64,000 nt of DNA from the NCBI RefSeq assembly GCF_040361215.1, contig NZ_APND01000002.1:1-64000 (forward strand). Direction: 5' to 3'. The notes below the pieces were generated by a model, which ran no database searches, was not told the origin of the DNA, and was given only the letters and a program-made list of their open reading frames with translations. Both the position numbers and the translations under genes were made by a program. Source of the DNA: Salinisphaera dokdonensis (lineage in GTDB: Bacteria > Pseudomonadota > Gammaproteobacteria > Nevskiales > Salinisphaeraceae). This document shows positions 49,356 through 57,824 of this stretch, piece by piece; position 1 is the first letter of the stretch, and each line of letters opens with the position of its first letter.

Positions 49356-50567
49356 TCAGGGCGCGAGCAGGGTCTTGGCGATGATGTTGCGCTGGATTTC
49401 GCTGCTGCCACCGAAGATGGTGGCCGCGCGGTTGTTGAGATATTTCGGCATGGCCGTGAGCGTGTCGGGCGAGCCCATGGGCGGCGTCTCGCTGCCGACC
49501 ATCAGCGCATCGATCTGCAGCGTAAGCGCCGGCGTGCCGACCGTGTCGATCGCCAGTTCGTTGATACGCTGCAGGGTTTCCATTGCAGTGATCTTGATCA
49601 TCGAGCTCATCGGCCCCGATTCGGGCGATCCCTTGTCCAGGGCGGCGAACTTCACCTCGGTGGCATCGACCATCGCGACCTCCAGCGCCAGCTGCGAAAA
49701 ACGCTGCTGGAAAACCGGGTCGTCGCCGAGCGCCCCGCCGAAGCCATCGCCGGTCTCTGCTGCGATGCGGCGAATGAAGGCCAGTTCCTGGCGGAAATGG
49801 GCCGCGAACGAGGAACTGCCGCCACGCTCGTGCTCGAGCAGGTATTTGGCCACACTCCAGCCGTCGTTCTCCTCACCCAGGCAGCTGTCCAGCGGCACTT
49901 CGACATCGTCGAAGAACACATCGCACTGCTCCGGCAGGCCATCCAGGCCGATGATCGGACGGATCGTCAGGCCGGGCCGATCGAGATCGTCAAGCAGGAA
50001 GAAGCTGATGCCCTGCTGTGGCTTGCCGCCGGGCTGGGTCCGCACCAGCAGAAACATGCGATCGGCATGATGGGCATAGGTCGTCCAGGTCTTGCTGCCA
50101 TTGATCACGTATTGATCCCCGCGGCGTTCGGCGCGACAACTCAGGCTGGCAAGATCCGAACCGGCATTGGGTTCTGAATAGCCTTGGGTCCAGAAATTTT
50201 CGCCGGACAGGATGCCGGGCAGATGGGCCGCTTTCTGGGCGTCGGTACCGAAGCGCATGATCGCCGGGCCGACCATCGAGAGCGCCTGCGGCAGCAGCGG
50301 TGGCATCTGGGCGGCGCGGCATTCCTCCTCGAAGGCTTTCTGCTGCGCTACGGGCCAGCCCGGGCCGCCGTATTCGAGCGGCCAGGCCGGCGCCGACCAG
50401 CCCTGTGCGTGCAGCAGTCGGTGCCAGCGCATAGTCGGTTCAAACGGCGGAAAGAAACTCGTGGTCTTGCGACCGGCCTCGCGTATCTCATCGTCCGCGA
50501 CGCGATCGATAAAATCACGCACGTCGCGACGAAAATCGGTGAGGTCTGGGGTGTCTTTTTCGGTCAT
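49356..50567 (-). CDS. Acyl-CoA dehydrogenase
   Basis: The 403-residue flavoprotein has WTQGYSEPNAGSDLASLSCRAER (FAD/substrate segment), INGSKTWTTYAHHAD, and a C-terminal PKYLNNRAATIFGGSSEIQRNIIAKTLL typical of the family. The start at 50567 gives the conserved N-terminus; a 20-residue frame extension is not family-like. It is first in a two-gene operon with the dehydrogenase at 48189. The regulon dyad lies at 50687-50704, about 128 bp upstream. Confidence 0.93.
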   Translation of the reverse strand: MTEKDTPDLTDFRRDVRDFIDRVADDEIREAGRKTTSFFPPFEPTMRWHRLLHAQGWSAPAWPLEYGGPGWPVAQQKAFEEECRAAQMPPLLPQALSMVGPAIMRFGTDAQKAAHLPGILSGENFWTQGYSEPNAGSDLASLSCRAERRGDQYVINGSKTWTTYAHHADRMFLLVRTQPGGKPQQGISFFLLDDLDRPGLTIRPIIGLDGLPEQCDVFFDDVEVPLDSCLGEENDGWSVAKYLLEHERGGSSSFAAHFRQELAFIRRIAAETGDGFGGALGDDPVFQQRFSQLALEVAMVDATEVKFAALDKGSPESGPMSSMIKITAMETLQRINELAIDTVGTPALTLQIDALMVGSETPPMGSPDTLTAMPKYLNNRAATIFGGSSEIQRNIIAKTLLAP

Positions 50568-50686
50568 CGAAAATGCTCCGCAGCCAGTCTGGCGAGCGAG
50601 ACAACGCGCGCCACCCTGTCCGGCCAACGCGCCGAAAACAGCGGCGCGGCTAGTCCGCAGTGTGGCGCGGCCCCAACCCCCTGTTC

Positions 50687-50704
50687 ATCGTCGGACCCGA
50701 CGAT
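50687..50704. promoter_or_regulatory. Fatty-acid-region dyad, site 1
   Basis: ATCGTCGGACCCGACGAT has perfect 8-bp arms with a 2-base centre. It is centred about 128 bp before the acyl-CoA dehydrogenase start at 50567. It is the best copy of a motif found at five places in this region. Confidence 0.75.
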
Positions 50705-50712
50705 TCGACGGT

Positions 50713-51651
50713 TCAGCGGCTGTCGTCCGCCGCGGGCGCTTCGCCTGTGGTCTTCGCCCGTCGACTGACACGCTCGGTGAGATTGACCGGCTGCATATTC
50801 TCTATCGAATAGCCCGAAGGATAGGTTCGCTGGCGGCGCTTCACGGTTTCGCCTGGATAATCACCGAACGCGAAGAAATAATTGAAAAACCCGACCACAC
50901 GCAGCGCGGCCTCCACGGCCCGGCGCCGCCATGCCGGCGGCCGCTTGTAGCCGACCGCATCCAAGAACTGCACGGGCATCAGACAGGAAACGATCGGTTT
51001 GACGGCAGGCCGCATGAAGGCGGGCAGCCAGTTCTCCATGATGCGTACCGTGGCATCGCTGACACGGGCACTGCTATCGGCGTAGACAAAGTTCTTGTCT
51101 TCGTAGCGTTTCACGAACGCATCGAATTCGGCTTTCGTTTCGGGTATGTCGGCCAGGCTCATTCGCCGACCGATCTCGAACCAGAAATTGAACCAGGCCT
51201 GTTTTTCGTGCGGCGTCATCGGCCGCCGACCATGACGATCGGTCCAGCGGATCGGGAACTCGATGAACGACCAGAGCACGAACAGAAACTCGTCGTTATG
51301 AATCCTGTAGTGCGCATGGGTCTGGTTCATGCGCTCGATCGCGCGCCGGCCTACGTCGCCGCCCCAGCCGGATTCGATGAAATGGCCGATCAGCAGCGCC
51401 GTGTCGTCGTAGCGCTTCTGGCCGTGCTTTTCGAATTCTTCGGTCCGGTCCAGCAGCTTCGAGACCGGTTCGCTGCCGTAGGTATAGAACAGCGCGACTT
51501 CCAACGCGCGGTTGATGTCCCAGGAGAACTCGTAGCTGCCCATCAGGTGGACGATGCGCTGGACATCATGTTGCGCATCCAGCGCTGCGATCTCGCGCCG
51601 CACAGCGGGGTTGTGAAACACACCCCATTTTCTTGCATAAACGCGGCTCAT
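50713..51651 (-). CDS. DUF2236 / MpaB-family oxygenase-like protein
   Basis: The 312-residue protein fits the latex-clearing/MpaB-like family of presumed haem oxygenases. The RRAIERMNQTHAHYRIHNDEFLFVLWSFIEFPIRWTDRHGRRP segment holds the conserved H-x-x-Y/H pattern around the haem site. The N-terminus at 51651 (MSRVYARKWGVF) was preferred to an in-frame extension of 17 residues without family match. Role unknown; here it sits among acyl-CoA genes. Confidence 0.8.
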   Translation of the reverse strand: MSRVYARKWGVFHNPAVRREIAALDAQHDVQRIVHLMGSYEFSWDINRALEVALFYTYGSEPVSKLLDRTEEFEKHGQKRYDDTALLIGHFIESGWGGDVGRRAIERMNQTHAHYRIHNDEFLFVLWSFIEFPIRWTDRHGRRPMTPHEKQAWFNFWFEIGRRMSLADIPETKAEFDAFVKRYEDKNFVYADSSARVSDATVRIMENWLPAFMRPAVKPIVSCLMPVQFLDAVGYKRPPAWRRRAVEAALRVVGFFNYFFAFGDYPGETVKRRQRTYPSGYSIENMQPVNLTERVSRRAKTTGEAPAADDSR

Positions 51652-51741
51652 GACGCCTCCGCCAGCGGGTAAGGCGGCGCCGGCCGATACGCGAATACAC
51701 AACGCGCAACGGCCGGGACGCCCCTCCCGATTCTCTGGTTG

Positions 51742-52890
51742 CTACAAGCCGTAGCTGCTCACATCCACCTTGGAATAGATCTCGTCCCAGTAGAGTTCAG
51801 CCAGATCGTCGGCGTTGTCGACATCGGCCACCCGGTCGACCCACTTGGAGAGGATGCCGCGGAAGGTCTCCACCATTTCGTCAGACCGCTCGATGCCATG
51901 ACGCTTGGCGTAGTTGTCGGCGATGGTCTGCGCGTCCTTTTCGATGAAGGCCTGGGTCGCGTCGCGGAGGCTGTCGTCGGCGTCATGCACCTCGATGCCT
52001 GCGTCCGGGGCGTTGTCCAGTTCTTTCGTGGCGCCGGCCTGATAGTCCCAGCTGATCTCGGCGCCCAGTACGGCGGAAGCATACAGCAAGTCCTTGCGCT
52101 GCTTCTCGCTCAGGCTCTGCCAGACTTCGCGGTTGACGTTGTTCACGCCCGTGCCACCGAACACACCGCCCGGCACATCCGGTGTGATGTGCTCGACCAC
52201 CTCCGAGAGCTTGAAGATGTCCAAATCCACGCTGGAGCTGATCGAACAGTCGAGTACGCCCTGGTTGAGCGCTTCATAAGCGTCGCTCACCGAGATAGTG
52301 ACCGGCGTGGCGCCGACCGCTTCGGCCCAGCGTGCCCACTGTGCACCGGCGCTGCGCACGCGCTTGCCACGGACATCGGACTGGCTCACGACCTTGTCGT
52401 TACACAGCAGCATGTAGGGCGCGCTCGCCGAGGCGCCGGTGAACACCTGGTTCTGGGCGGCGAATTCCTGCACGCACTCCGGGCAATCCTTGAAGATGAA
52501 TTCGGACATCGCGCCGACATAGGCCAGCCCGGCCTTGCTGGGTTCGACATCGTCGAGTTCCAGCAGCATGGTCAGTTCCGACACCAGATTGGTGTTCGGG
52601 AACTCGGCCGGGAAATAGGAGAACAGCACGAAGCCGGAATCCGCCATGCCGTCGCGGATGCCGGGTGCGGCCTCGCTGAAGCTCAGCAGCGACATCGAAT
52701 AGACCTTGGCCTTGAGATCGCCGTCGGAAATCTTCTCGAGCGCGCTGGCATATTTCATCGCTGCATCGGAGCCGATCGAATTCGGCGGATAGCCGGTCGC
52801 GTAGGAAATGCTGCGGGCCTGCGCGGGCAAGGCAACTGCCAACGCGAGCAGCGCAAGCGATGCGGCAATAGTGGACAGGGATCTGTTCAT
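51742..52890 (-). CDS. TRAP transporter substrate-binding protein (DctP family)
   Basis: The 382-residue protein has a signal peptide (ALPAQA-RS near 26). The body is of DctP type (GDLKAKVYSMSLLSFSEAAPGIRDGMADSGFV; LLCNDKVVSQSDVRGKRVRSAGAQWARWAEAVGATPVTISVSDAYEALNQGVLDCSI with the conserved Arg). The membrane subunits lie about 3 kb away at 55951-57815, separated by the ligase and dehydrogenase genes. The neighbours suggest an organic acid ligand. A regulon dyad lies 116 bp upstream. Confidence 0.92.
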   Translation of the reverse strand: MNRSLSTIAASLALLALAVALPAQARSISYATGYPPNSIGSDAAMKYASALEKISDGDLKAKVYSMSLLSFSEAAPGIRDGMADSGFVLFSYFPAEFPNTNLVSELTMLLELDDVEPSKAGLAYVGAMSEFIFKDCPECVQEFAAQNQVFTGASASAPYMLLCNDKVVSQSDVRGKRVRSAGAQWARWAEAVGATPVTISVSDAYEALNQGVLDCSISSSVDLDIFKLSEVVEHITPDVPGGVFGGTGVNNVNREVWQSLSEKQRKDLLYASAVLGAEISWDYQAGATKELDNAPDAGIEVHDADDSLRDATQAFIEKDAQTIADNYAKRHGIERSDEMVETFRGILSKWVDRVADVDNADDLAELYWDEIYSKVDVSSYGL

Positions 52891-52997
52891 GTCATCTCCT
52901 GGATCGCAGCGGCGACAGCCGAACCGCGGTTGTTATTTTGTTCGTCGAAACGGCCTTTGGGGGCATGGTCATCGTTGCCCTTCGCAGCCCCGGGATC

Positions 52998-53015
52998 ATC
53001 GTCTTTTCGGACGAT
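52998..53015. promoter_or_regulatory. Fatty-acid-region dyad, site 2
   Basis: ATCGTCTTTTCGGACGAT has 6-bp arms (ATCGTC/GACGAT) and is centred about 116 bp before the TRAP binding-protein start at 52890. Confidence 0.65.
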
Positions 53016-53025
53016 TCGAGTCGCC

Positions 53026-54579
53026 CTAGCCGATCCGCCGACCCTTGTCGGCCCAGTAGGGTTCCTTGAGCTTGTACTTGAGGATCTTGCCAGCGCCGGA
53101 CAGCGGCAGCTCGTCGACGAAATCGAAGCTGCGCGGGCATTTGTAATTGGCCACCCATTCCTTGCAGTGCGCCACGATGGCTTTCTCGTCGGCACTCTCG
53201 CCGTCCTTGAATACGACCACGGCATGCACGCGTTCGCCCCAGGTCTCGTCGGGCACGCCGATCACCGCGCACTGGGCGATCGCCGGCATGCGCAGCAGCG
53301 CATCCTCGACTTCCACCGAATAGACGTTCTCGCCGCCGGTGACGACCATGTCCTTGATCCGGTCGACCAGAAACACATAGCCGTCGGCGTCCAGATAGCC
53401 GGCATCGCCGGTATGCATCCAGCCGCCGCGCAGCGCCTCTTCGGTCTGTTCAGGCTTGTTCCAGTAACCCTGCATGACCATCGGCCCGCGCACGGTGATC
53501 TCGCCGACCTCGCCGCGCTCGACTTCTTCGTCCAGCGGATCCACGACGCGGATCTCGGCCATGTGCGAGGGAATGCCCGCGGCCGACAGCTTGTCGGCAT
53601 AGGCCGGATCGGTATGACACCAGGTCGGCAGAAAGGCGACCACGGGCGACAACTCGGTCATACCGTAGAGCTGCAGGAATTCGGCCCTGGGCAGATTGTC
53701 GATCGCCAGCCGCAGCAGGCTGTTGTCGATCGGCGAAGCGCCGTAAAGCAGCGTATGCAGCGACGACAGATCAAACTCGTCGAAACGCGGATGATTGAGC
53801 ACCGCACGCAGCATGGTCGGCACGAGAAAGGTCTCGCCGACCTGCTCGCGCGCGATGCCTTCCAGCACTGCAAGCGGGTCGAAACCGGGCAGCACGATCT
53901 GCGTGCCCTGGCGCAGCGCGACCTGCAGGATCAGGCCGATACCGGCGACATGAAAGAACGGCGCCGAATGTAGTGCGACGACCCGGTCGCGGCGACAATC
54001 CGGCAGGATCGCGCCGAGCGAGCAGCTGTATAGATTGGCATGGCTGAGCATCACGCCCTTGGGCGCGCCGGTCGTGCCGCCGGTGTAAAGAATGGCCGCA
54101 AGGTCGTCGTCGCCGCGCAGCGCATCCTCGACCGGCGTGGCGGCGGCCATCAGTTCCCGATAATCCAGCGCGCCTTTGGGGCAGTCGTTCTCGCCGATAT
54201 AGACGATCGTCTGCACGGCCTCCGACTGCTCGCGGATCGGCTCGATCATCGGCAGAAAGGCATCGTCCACGAGCAGAATGCCGGTGCCGCAATCATCGAG
54301 CGAATACACCGCCTCGCGCGCGCTCCAGCGGATATTGACCGTATTGAACACGCCGCCGCCCCAGAGCGCGGCGAATATGAACTCGATGTAGCGGTCCGAG
54401 TTCAGCGCCAGAATGCCGACGCGATCGCCCGTACCCATGCCCAGTTCCTGCAGCACGCCAGCGAGGCGCGCCACGCGATCGACATGCTCTGCAAAGGTAT
54501 GACGACGCTCGCCGAATACGATGGCTTCGGCGTCGGGGCGCTCGCGTTTCGCCTTGTGCAGCGGTTGGGTCAGATACAT
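53026..54579 (-). CDS. Acyl-CoA synthetase (AMP-forming)
   Basis: The 517-residue enzyme activates a carboxylic acid with ATP and CoA. The P-loop reads AILYTGGTTGAPKGVMLSHAN (YTGG instead of the usual YTSG), A5 motif QLYGMTE, and A8 WMHTGDAGYLDADGYVFLVDRIKDMVVTGGENVYSVEVE; A10 Lys lies near SGAGKILKYKLKE. The start at 54579 follows a GGAG site. A regulon dyad is centred 104 bp upstream. Chain length cannot be told. Confidence 0.93.
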   Translation of the reverse strand: MYLTQPLHKAKRERPDAEAIVFGERRHTFAEHVDRVARLAGVLQELGMGTGDRVGILALNSDRYIEFIFAALWGGGVFNTVNIRWSAREAVYSLDDCGTGILLVDDAFLPMIEPIREQSEAVQTIVYIGENDCPKGALDYRELMAAATPVEDALRGDDDLAAILYTGGTTGAPKGVMLSHANLYSCSLGAILPDCRRDRVVALHSAPFFHVAGIGLILQVALRQGTQIVLPGFDPLAVLEGIAREQVGETFLVPTMLRAVLNHPRFDEFDLSSLHTLLYGASPIDNSLLRLAIDNLPRAEFLQLYGMTELSPVVAFLPTWCHTDPAYADKLSAAGIPSHMAEIRVVDPLDEEVERGEVGEITVRGPMVMQGYWNKPEQTEEALRGGWMHTGDAGYLDADGYVFLVDRIKDMVVTGGENVYSVEVEDALLRMPAIAQCAVIGVPDETWGERVHAVVVFKDGESADEKAIVAHCKEWVANYKCPRSFDFVDELPLSGAGKILKYKLKEPYWADKGRRIG

Positions 54580-54674
54580 GGTTGCGCTCCTCGTAGGGCC
54601 GCGTCGCCGGCTGAACCGACGCACGGGTCGTCGAACATGAACTACCGGCGAGTATTGTTCAGCGCGCCACCGCT

Positions 54675-54692
54675 TTGATCGTCGGAACCGAC
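54675..54692. promoter_or_regulatory. Fatty-acid-region dyad, site 3
   Basis: ATCGTCGGAACCGACTAG matches the motif with two changes in the right arm and is centred about 104 bp before the ligase start at 54579. Confidence 0.65.
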
Positions 54693-54711
54693 TAGTTTCC
54701 GGGGCGTGCTG

Positions 54712-55866
54712 TTACAGCGAGCGCGAAATCACTTCCTTCATGATTTCGTTGGTGCCGCCGTAGATACGCTGCACGCGCGCATCGATATACATCCGGCCGA
54801 TCATGTATTCGTTGGTATAGCCGTAGCCGCCGAACAGCTGCAGGCATTCGTCGATCACGCGGTTCTGCAGATCGGTGGTCCAGAGCTTGGCCATGGACGC
54901 GCCGACGGTATCCAGCTTGCCGGCGAGCAGATCCTCGATACAGCGGTCCAGATAGGTTCGCGCTACACGTGCCTGGGTGGCGATCTCGGCGAGCTTGAAC
55001 TTGCTGTTCTGGAACTCGAACACCGATTGGCCGAAGGCTCGGCGATCCTTGGCGTAGTCGATGGTGGCCGCCAGCGCGCCTTCGATCGCACCCACCGCGT
55101 TCACCGAAATGATCAACCGCTCGTAGGGCAGATCACCCATGAGCTGGTAGAAGCCCTTGCCTTCCTCGCCGCCCAGCAACTGGTCGCGGTGCAACTCGAC
55201 CTCGTCGAAGAACAACTCCGAGGTGTCCTGTGCCTTCATGCCGATCTTGTCGAGCACGCGGCCCACGCGATAGCCATCCAGGCCTTCGGTCTCGGCGATC
55301 AGGATCGACGTGCCCTTGGCGCCGGCCGACGGATCGGTCTTGCAGACCACCAGCACCAGCCCGGCGAGATAGCCGTTGGAAATCCAGGTCTTGGAGCCCG
55401 ATAGCTTGTAGTTGTCGCCGTCGGCGACCGCACGGGTGCGGATCGCCTGCAGATCGGAACCCGCGTCCGGCTCGCTCATCGCGATCGCGCCGACCAGCTC
55501 GCCGCGCGCCATGCGCGGCAAATAGCGCTCGCGCTGCTCGGCGGTGCCGTGGTTGAGCAGGTAGTGGGCAACGATGCTGTGCACGCCGGTGTTCATGCCG
55601 GTCAGGCCGCGCCGGGCCATCTCCTCGAGAAAAACCGCCTCGTGACGGAAATCGCCGCCCGCGCCGCCGTACTCTTCGGGGATATCCGAACAGAGCAGGT
55701 TCAGCTCGCCGGCGCGCCGCCAGATCTCGTGGCCGACGTGGCCACGCTTGCGCGAAGCCTCGTCGTCCGGCGCCATTTCGGTATCGAGAAAGCGCGTGAC
55801 CATGTCGCGGAACAGCTCGATTTCCTCGTCTGCCCAGGGGCATTCATAGGGTTGGCTCTGACGCAT
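54712..55866 (-). CDS. Acyl-CoA dehydrogenase, long-chain/isovaleryl-type
   Basis: The 384-residue flavoprotein has AIAMSEPDAGSDLQAIRTRA, KLSGSKTWISNGYLAGLVLVV and the C-terminal RVQRIYGGTNEIMKEVISRSL. In this subgroup the catalytic Glu is not in the YEGT position (Gly here) but earlier, probably in VGAIEGALAATIDYAKDRRAFG. It lies between the TRAP genes and the ligase. No dyad is seen before it. Confidence 0.93.
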   Translation of the reverse strand: MRQSQPYECPWADEEIELFRDMVTRFLDTEMAPDDEASRKRGHVGHEIWRRAGELNLLCSDIPEEYGGAGGDFRHEAVFLEEMARRGLTGMNTGVHSIVAHYLLNHGTAEQRERYLPRMARGELVGAIAMSEPDAGSDLQAIRTRAVADGDNYKLSGSKTWISNGYLAGLVLVVCKTDPSAGAKGTSILIAETEGLDGYRVGRVLDKIGMKAQDTSELFFDEVELHRDQLLGGEEGKGFYQLMGDLPYERLIISVNAVGAIEGALAATIDYAKDRRAFGQSVFEFQNSKFKLAEIATQARVARTYLDRCIEDLLAGKLDTVGASMAKLWTTDLQNRVIDECLQLFGGYGYTNEYMIGRMYIDARVQRIYGGTNEIMKEVISRSL

Positions 55867-55950
55867 GGCATACCTCGTTGTCTAGTTTGTATTGCGGCCG
55901 CGCGGGGCCGGGCCGCCCACCATGACAGGCGCCGAATACGCAGGCGCAGC

Positions 55951-57258
55951 TCAGTCGAAATGGGTCGGCAGGAACAGCACGATATCCGGCACCGTCATCA
56001 GCAGCGCGAGCACCACCAGATCCATGATCAGGAACCAGAAGATGCCGCGGAAGATGGCGCTGGTCGATACCAGATCGTCGACCACGCTCTTGATCACGAA
56101 CACGTTCATCCCGACCGGCGGCGTGATCATGCCGATTTCCAGCATCTTGGTGAGCACGACGCCGAACCAGAGCAAGCTCAGATCCGCGGATTCGATGATC
56201 GGCAGCACGATCGGCAGCGTCAGCAGCATGGCGCCGATTGGCTCGAGGAACATGCCGAGCAGCAGATAGACCGCGACCAGGCCCAGCAACAGCATGAGCG
56301 TGCTGGTGTCGCTGCCGATCATCAGCTCCGACAAATAATCGCCGGCCCCGGACAGGGTGAGAAAACGCGTGAGCAGGCTCGCGCCGATCGCGATCACCAA
56401 CAGCGCGCCGGTGGTCAGCAGGGTTTCGAGAATGGCGTTGCGAAAACGCTGCCAGTTGAGCGCGCCCTTGAGCAGCGCCACCACGCAGGACAGGAATGCA
56501 CCCACTGCCCCCGCCTCGGTGGCCGTGAACACGCCGCCGAACAGACCGCCGAAGATGCCGATCATGATCAGCAGCACCGGCCAGGTATCCTTGAGCGCAT
56601 CGATCTTTTCGGTCAGCGGCACTTCTTCGCGCACGTCGGGCGCCAGCGCGGGATTCAGTTTCACCCGCACCATGACGACGACGATATAGCCGATCGCAGT
56701 AATGACACCGGCACTGATACCGCCCAGGAACAGGCCCGCGATCGAGACCTGCGCGATCACGCCGTAGAGGATCATGATGATCGACGGCGGGATCAGCGCA
56801 CCGATAGTGCCCGCGACCGCGACCGTGCCGGTGGCCAGCCCCGGGTTATAGCCGTGGCGCACCATTTCCGGCACCGCAATCCGGCCCATAGCGGCAGAAC
56901 ACGCGACCGACGACCCGGATACCGCCGCGAAGCCGGCCGAGCCGAAGATCGACGCCACGGCCAGCCCGCCCGGCACGCCGGACAGCCAGATTCGTGCCGC
57001 TCGGAAAAGCCCCTGGGTGAGTTGGGCATGAAAACAGATGAACCCCAGCAGCAGGAACATGGGCACCGAACTGAGCACCCAGTTGGCCGCAAAATGATAG
57101 GGAATGAGGCCGACCGAGCCCCAGGCCACGCCCCAGCCCATGAGGTACCAGAGACCACCGAAGGACACGCCGATGAGCGCCACGCCAATCGGCACCCGCA
57201 GCGCGATCAGGGTAAAGAGAATGCCCAGCCCGGCCAGGCCGATCTGTACATCGCTCAT
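55951..57258 (-). CDS. TRAP transporter large permease (DctM)
   Basis: The 435-residue inner-membrane protein has about 12 hydrophobic segments. The DctM family segments GSAGFAAVSGSSVACSAAMGRIAVPEMVRHGYNPGLATGTVAVAGTIGALIPPSI and FTATEAGAVGAFLSCVVALLKG are clear. Overlap of 4 bases with dctQ. Together with the DctP protein at 51742 it forms a sodium- or proton-coupled uptake system. Confidence 0.95.
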   Translation of the reverse strand: MSDVQIGLAGLGILFTLIALRVPIGVALIGVSFGGLWYLMGWGVAWGSVGLIPYHFAANWVLSSVPMFLLLGFICFHAQLTQGLFRAARIWLSGVPGGLAVASIFGSAGFAAVSGSSVACSAAMGRIAVPEMVRHGYNPGLATGTVAVAGTIGALIPPSIIMILYGVIAQVSIAGLFLGGISAGVITAIGYIVVVMVRVKLNPALAPDVREEVPLTEKIDALKDTWPVLLIMIGIFGGLFGGVFTATEAGAVGAFLSCVVALLKGALNWQRFRNAILETLLTTGALLVIAIGASLLTRFLTLSGAGDYLSELMIGSDTSTLMLLLGLVAVYLLLGMFLEPIGAMLLTLPIVLPIIESADLSLLWFGVVLTKMLEIGMITPPVGMNVFVIKSVVDDLVSTSAIFRGIFWFLIMDLVVLALLMTVPDIVLFLPTHFD

Positions 57259-57815
57259 TGGCGCGGCTCCGGCGGATAGCTGGGTGGCGTCTCGCCGGGC
57301 GCGGCACGCGAGCTGTCCAGACCGCTACGCAGCCCGAACAGATAGACAATGAACTGATAGACCAGCACCAGCGTCATCAGGCCCAGCCCGGCCGGCAGCA
57401 CGAAATAGCTCGGCCACACGGCAATACTGGCATTGCCTTGCACTACGGACGCATCAATAGCGTATTTCGACAGCGCAACTTCCCAGGTGCGAACCGCGAC
57501 CAGCGCGAATACCGCCGCCGAGAGCAACAGCGTCCAGCCTTCCAGATGGCGTTTGATCGGCCCCGGCAGCATCTCGGTCACGACCTCGACGCTGATATGC
57601 GCATTCTTCTGCGCCGCGAAAGCCAGCGGCACGAAGGCCGCAACGATCATGTAGTAGTGCGACACGATCGTAATCGTGCCCGGGATCGGCGTACCGAAGA
57701 TAAAGCGCCCGGCCACGTCGGCGGTGACGTGCAGCATCATCAGCGCAATCGCCAGCCCGCCGAGAATGGTCATGGCATCGGTGAGTCGCGACAGCCAGCG
57801 GCCAAGGGTATACAT
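57255..57815 (-). CDS. TRAP transporter small permease (DctQ)
   Basis: The 186-residue protein has four membrane segments, with DVAGRFIFGTPIPGTITIVSHYYMIVAAFVPLAFAAQKNAHISVEVV typical of DctQ. It is the first gene of the DctQ-DctM pair; the acyl-CoA ligase at 57825 ends 9 bp upstream, so the three are probably co-transcribed. Confidence 0.93.
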   Translation of the reverse strand: MYTLGRWLSRLTDAMTILGGLAIALMMLHVTADVAGRFIFGTPIPGTITIVSHYYMIVAAFVPLAFAAQKNAHISVEVVTEMLPGPIKRHLEGWTLLLSAAVFALVAVRTWEVALSKYAIDASVVQGNASIAVWPSYFVLPAGLGLMTLVLVYQFIVYLFGLRSGLDSSRAAPGETPPSYPPEPRQ

Positions 57816-57824
57816 GGCCGGCCC

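Noticed and set aside
54712..55866. Loss of the catalytic Glu in the acyl-CoA dehydrogenase (IYGGT instead of YEGT)
   Set aside because: Long-chain and isovaleryl-type members normally have Gly there and a catalytic Glu at an earlier position, which is present.
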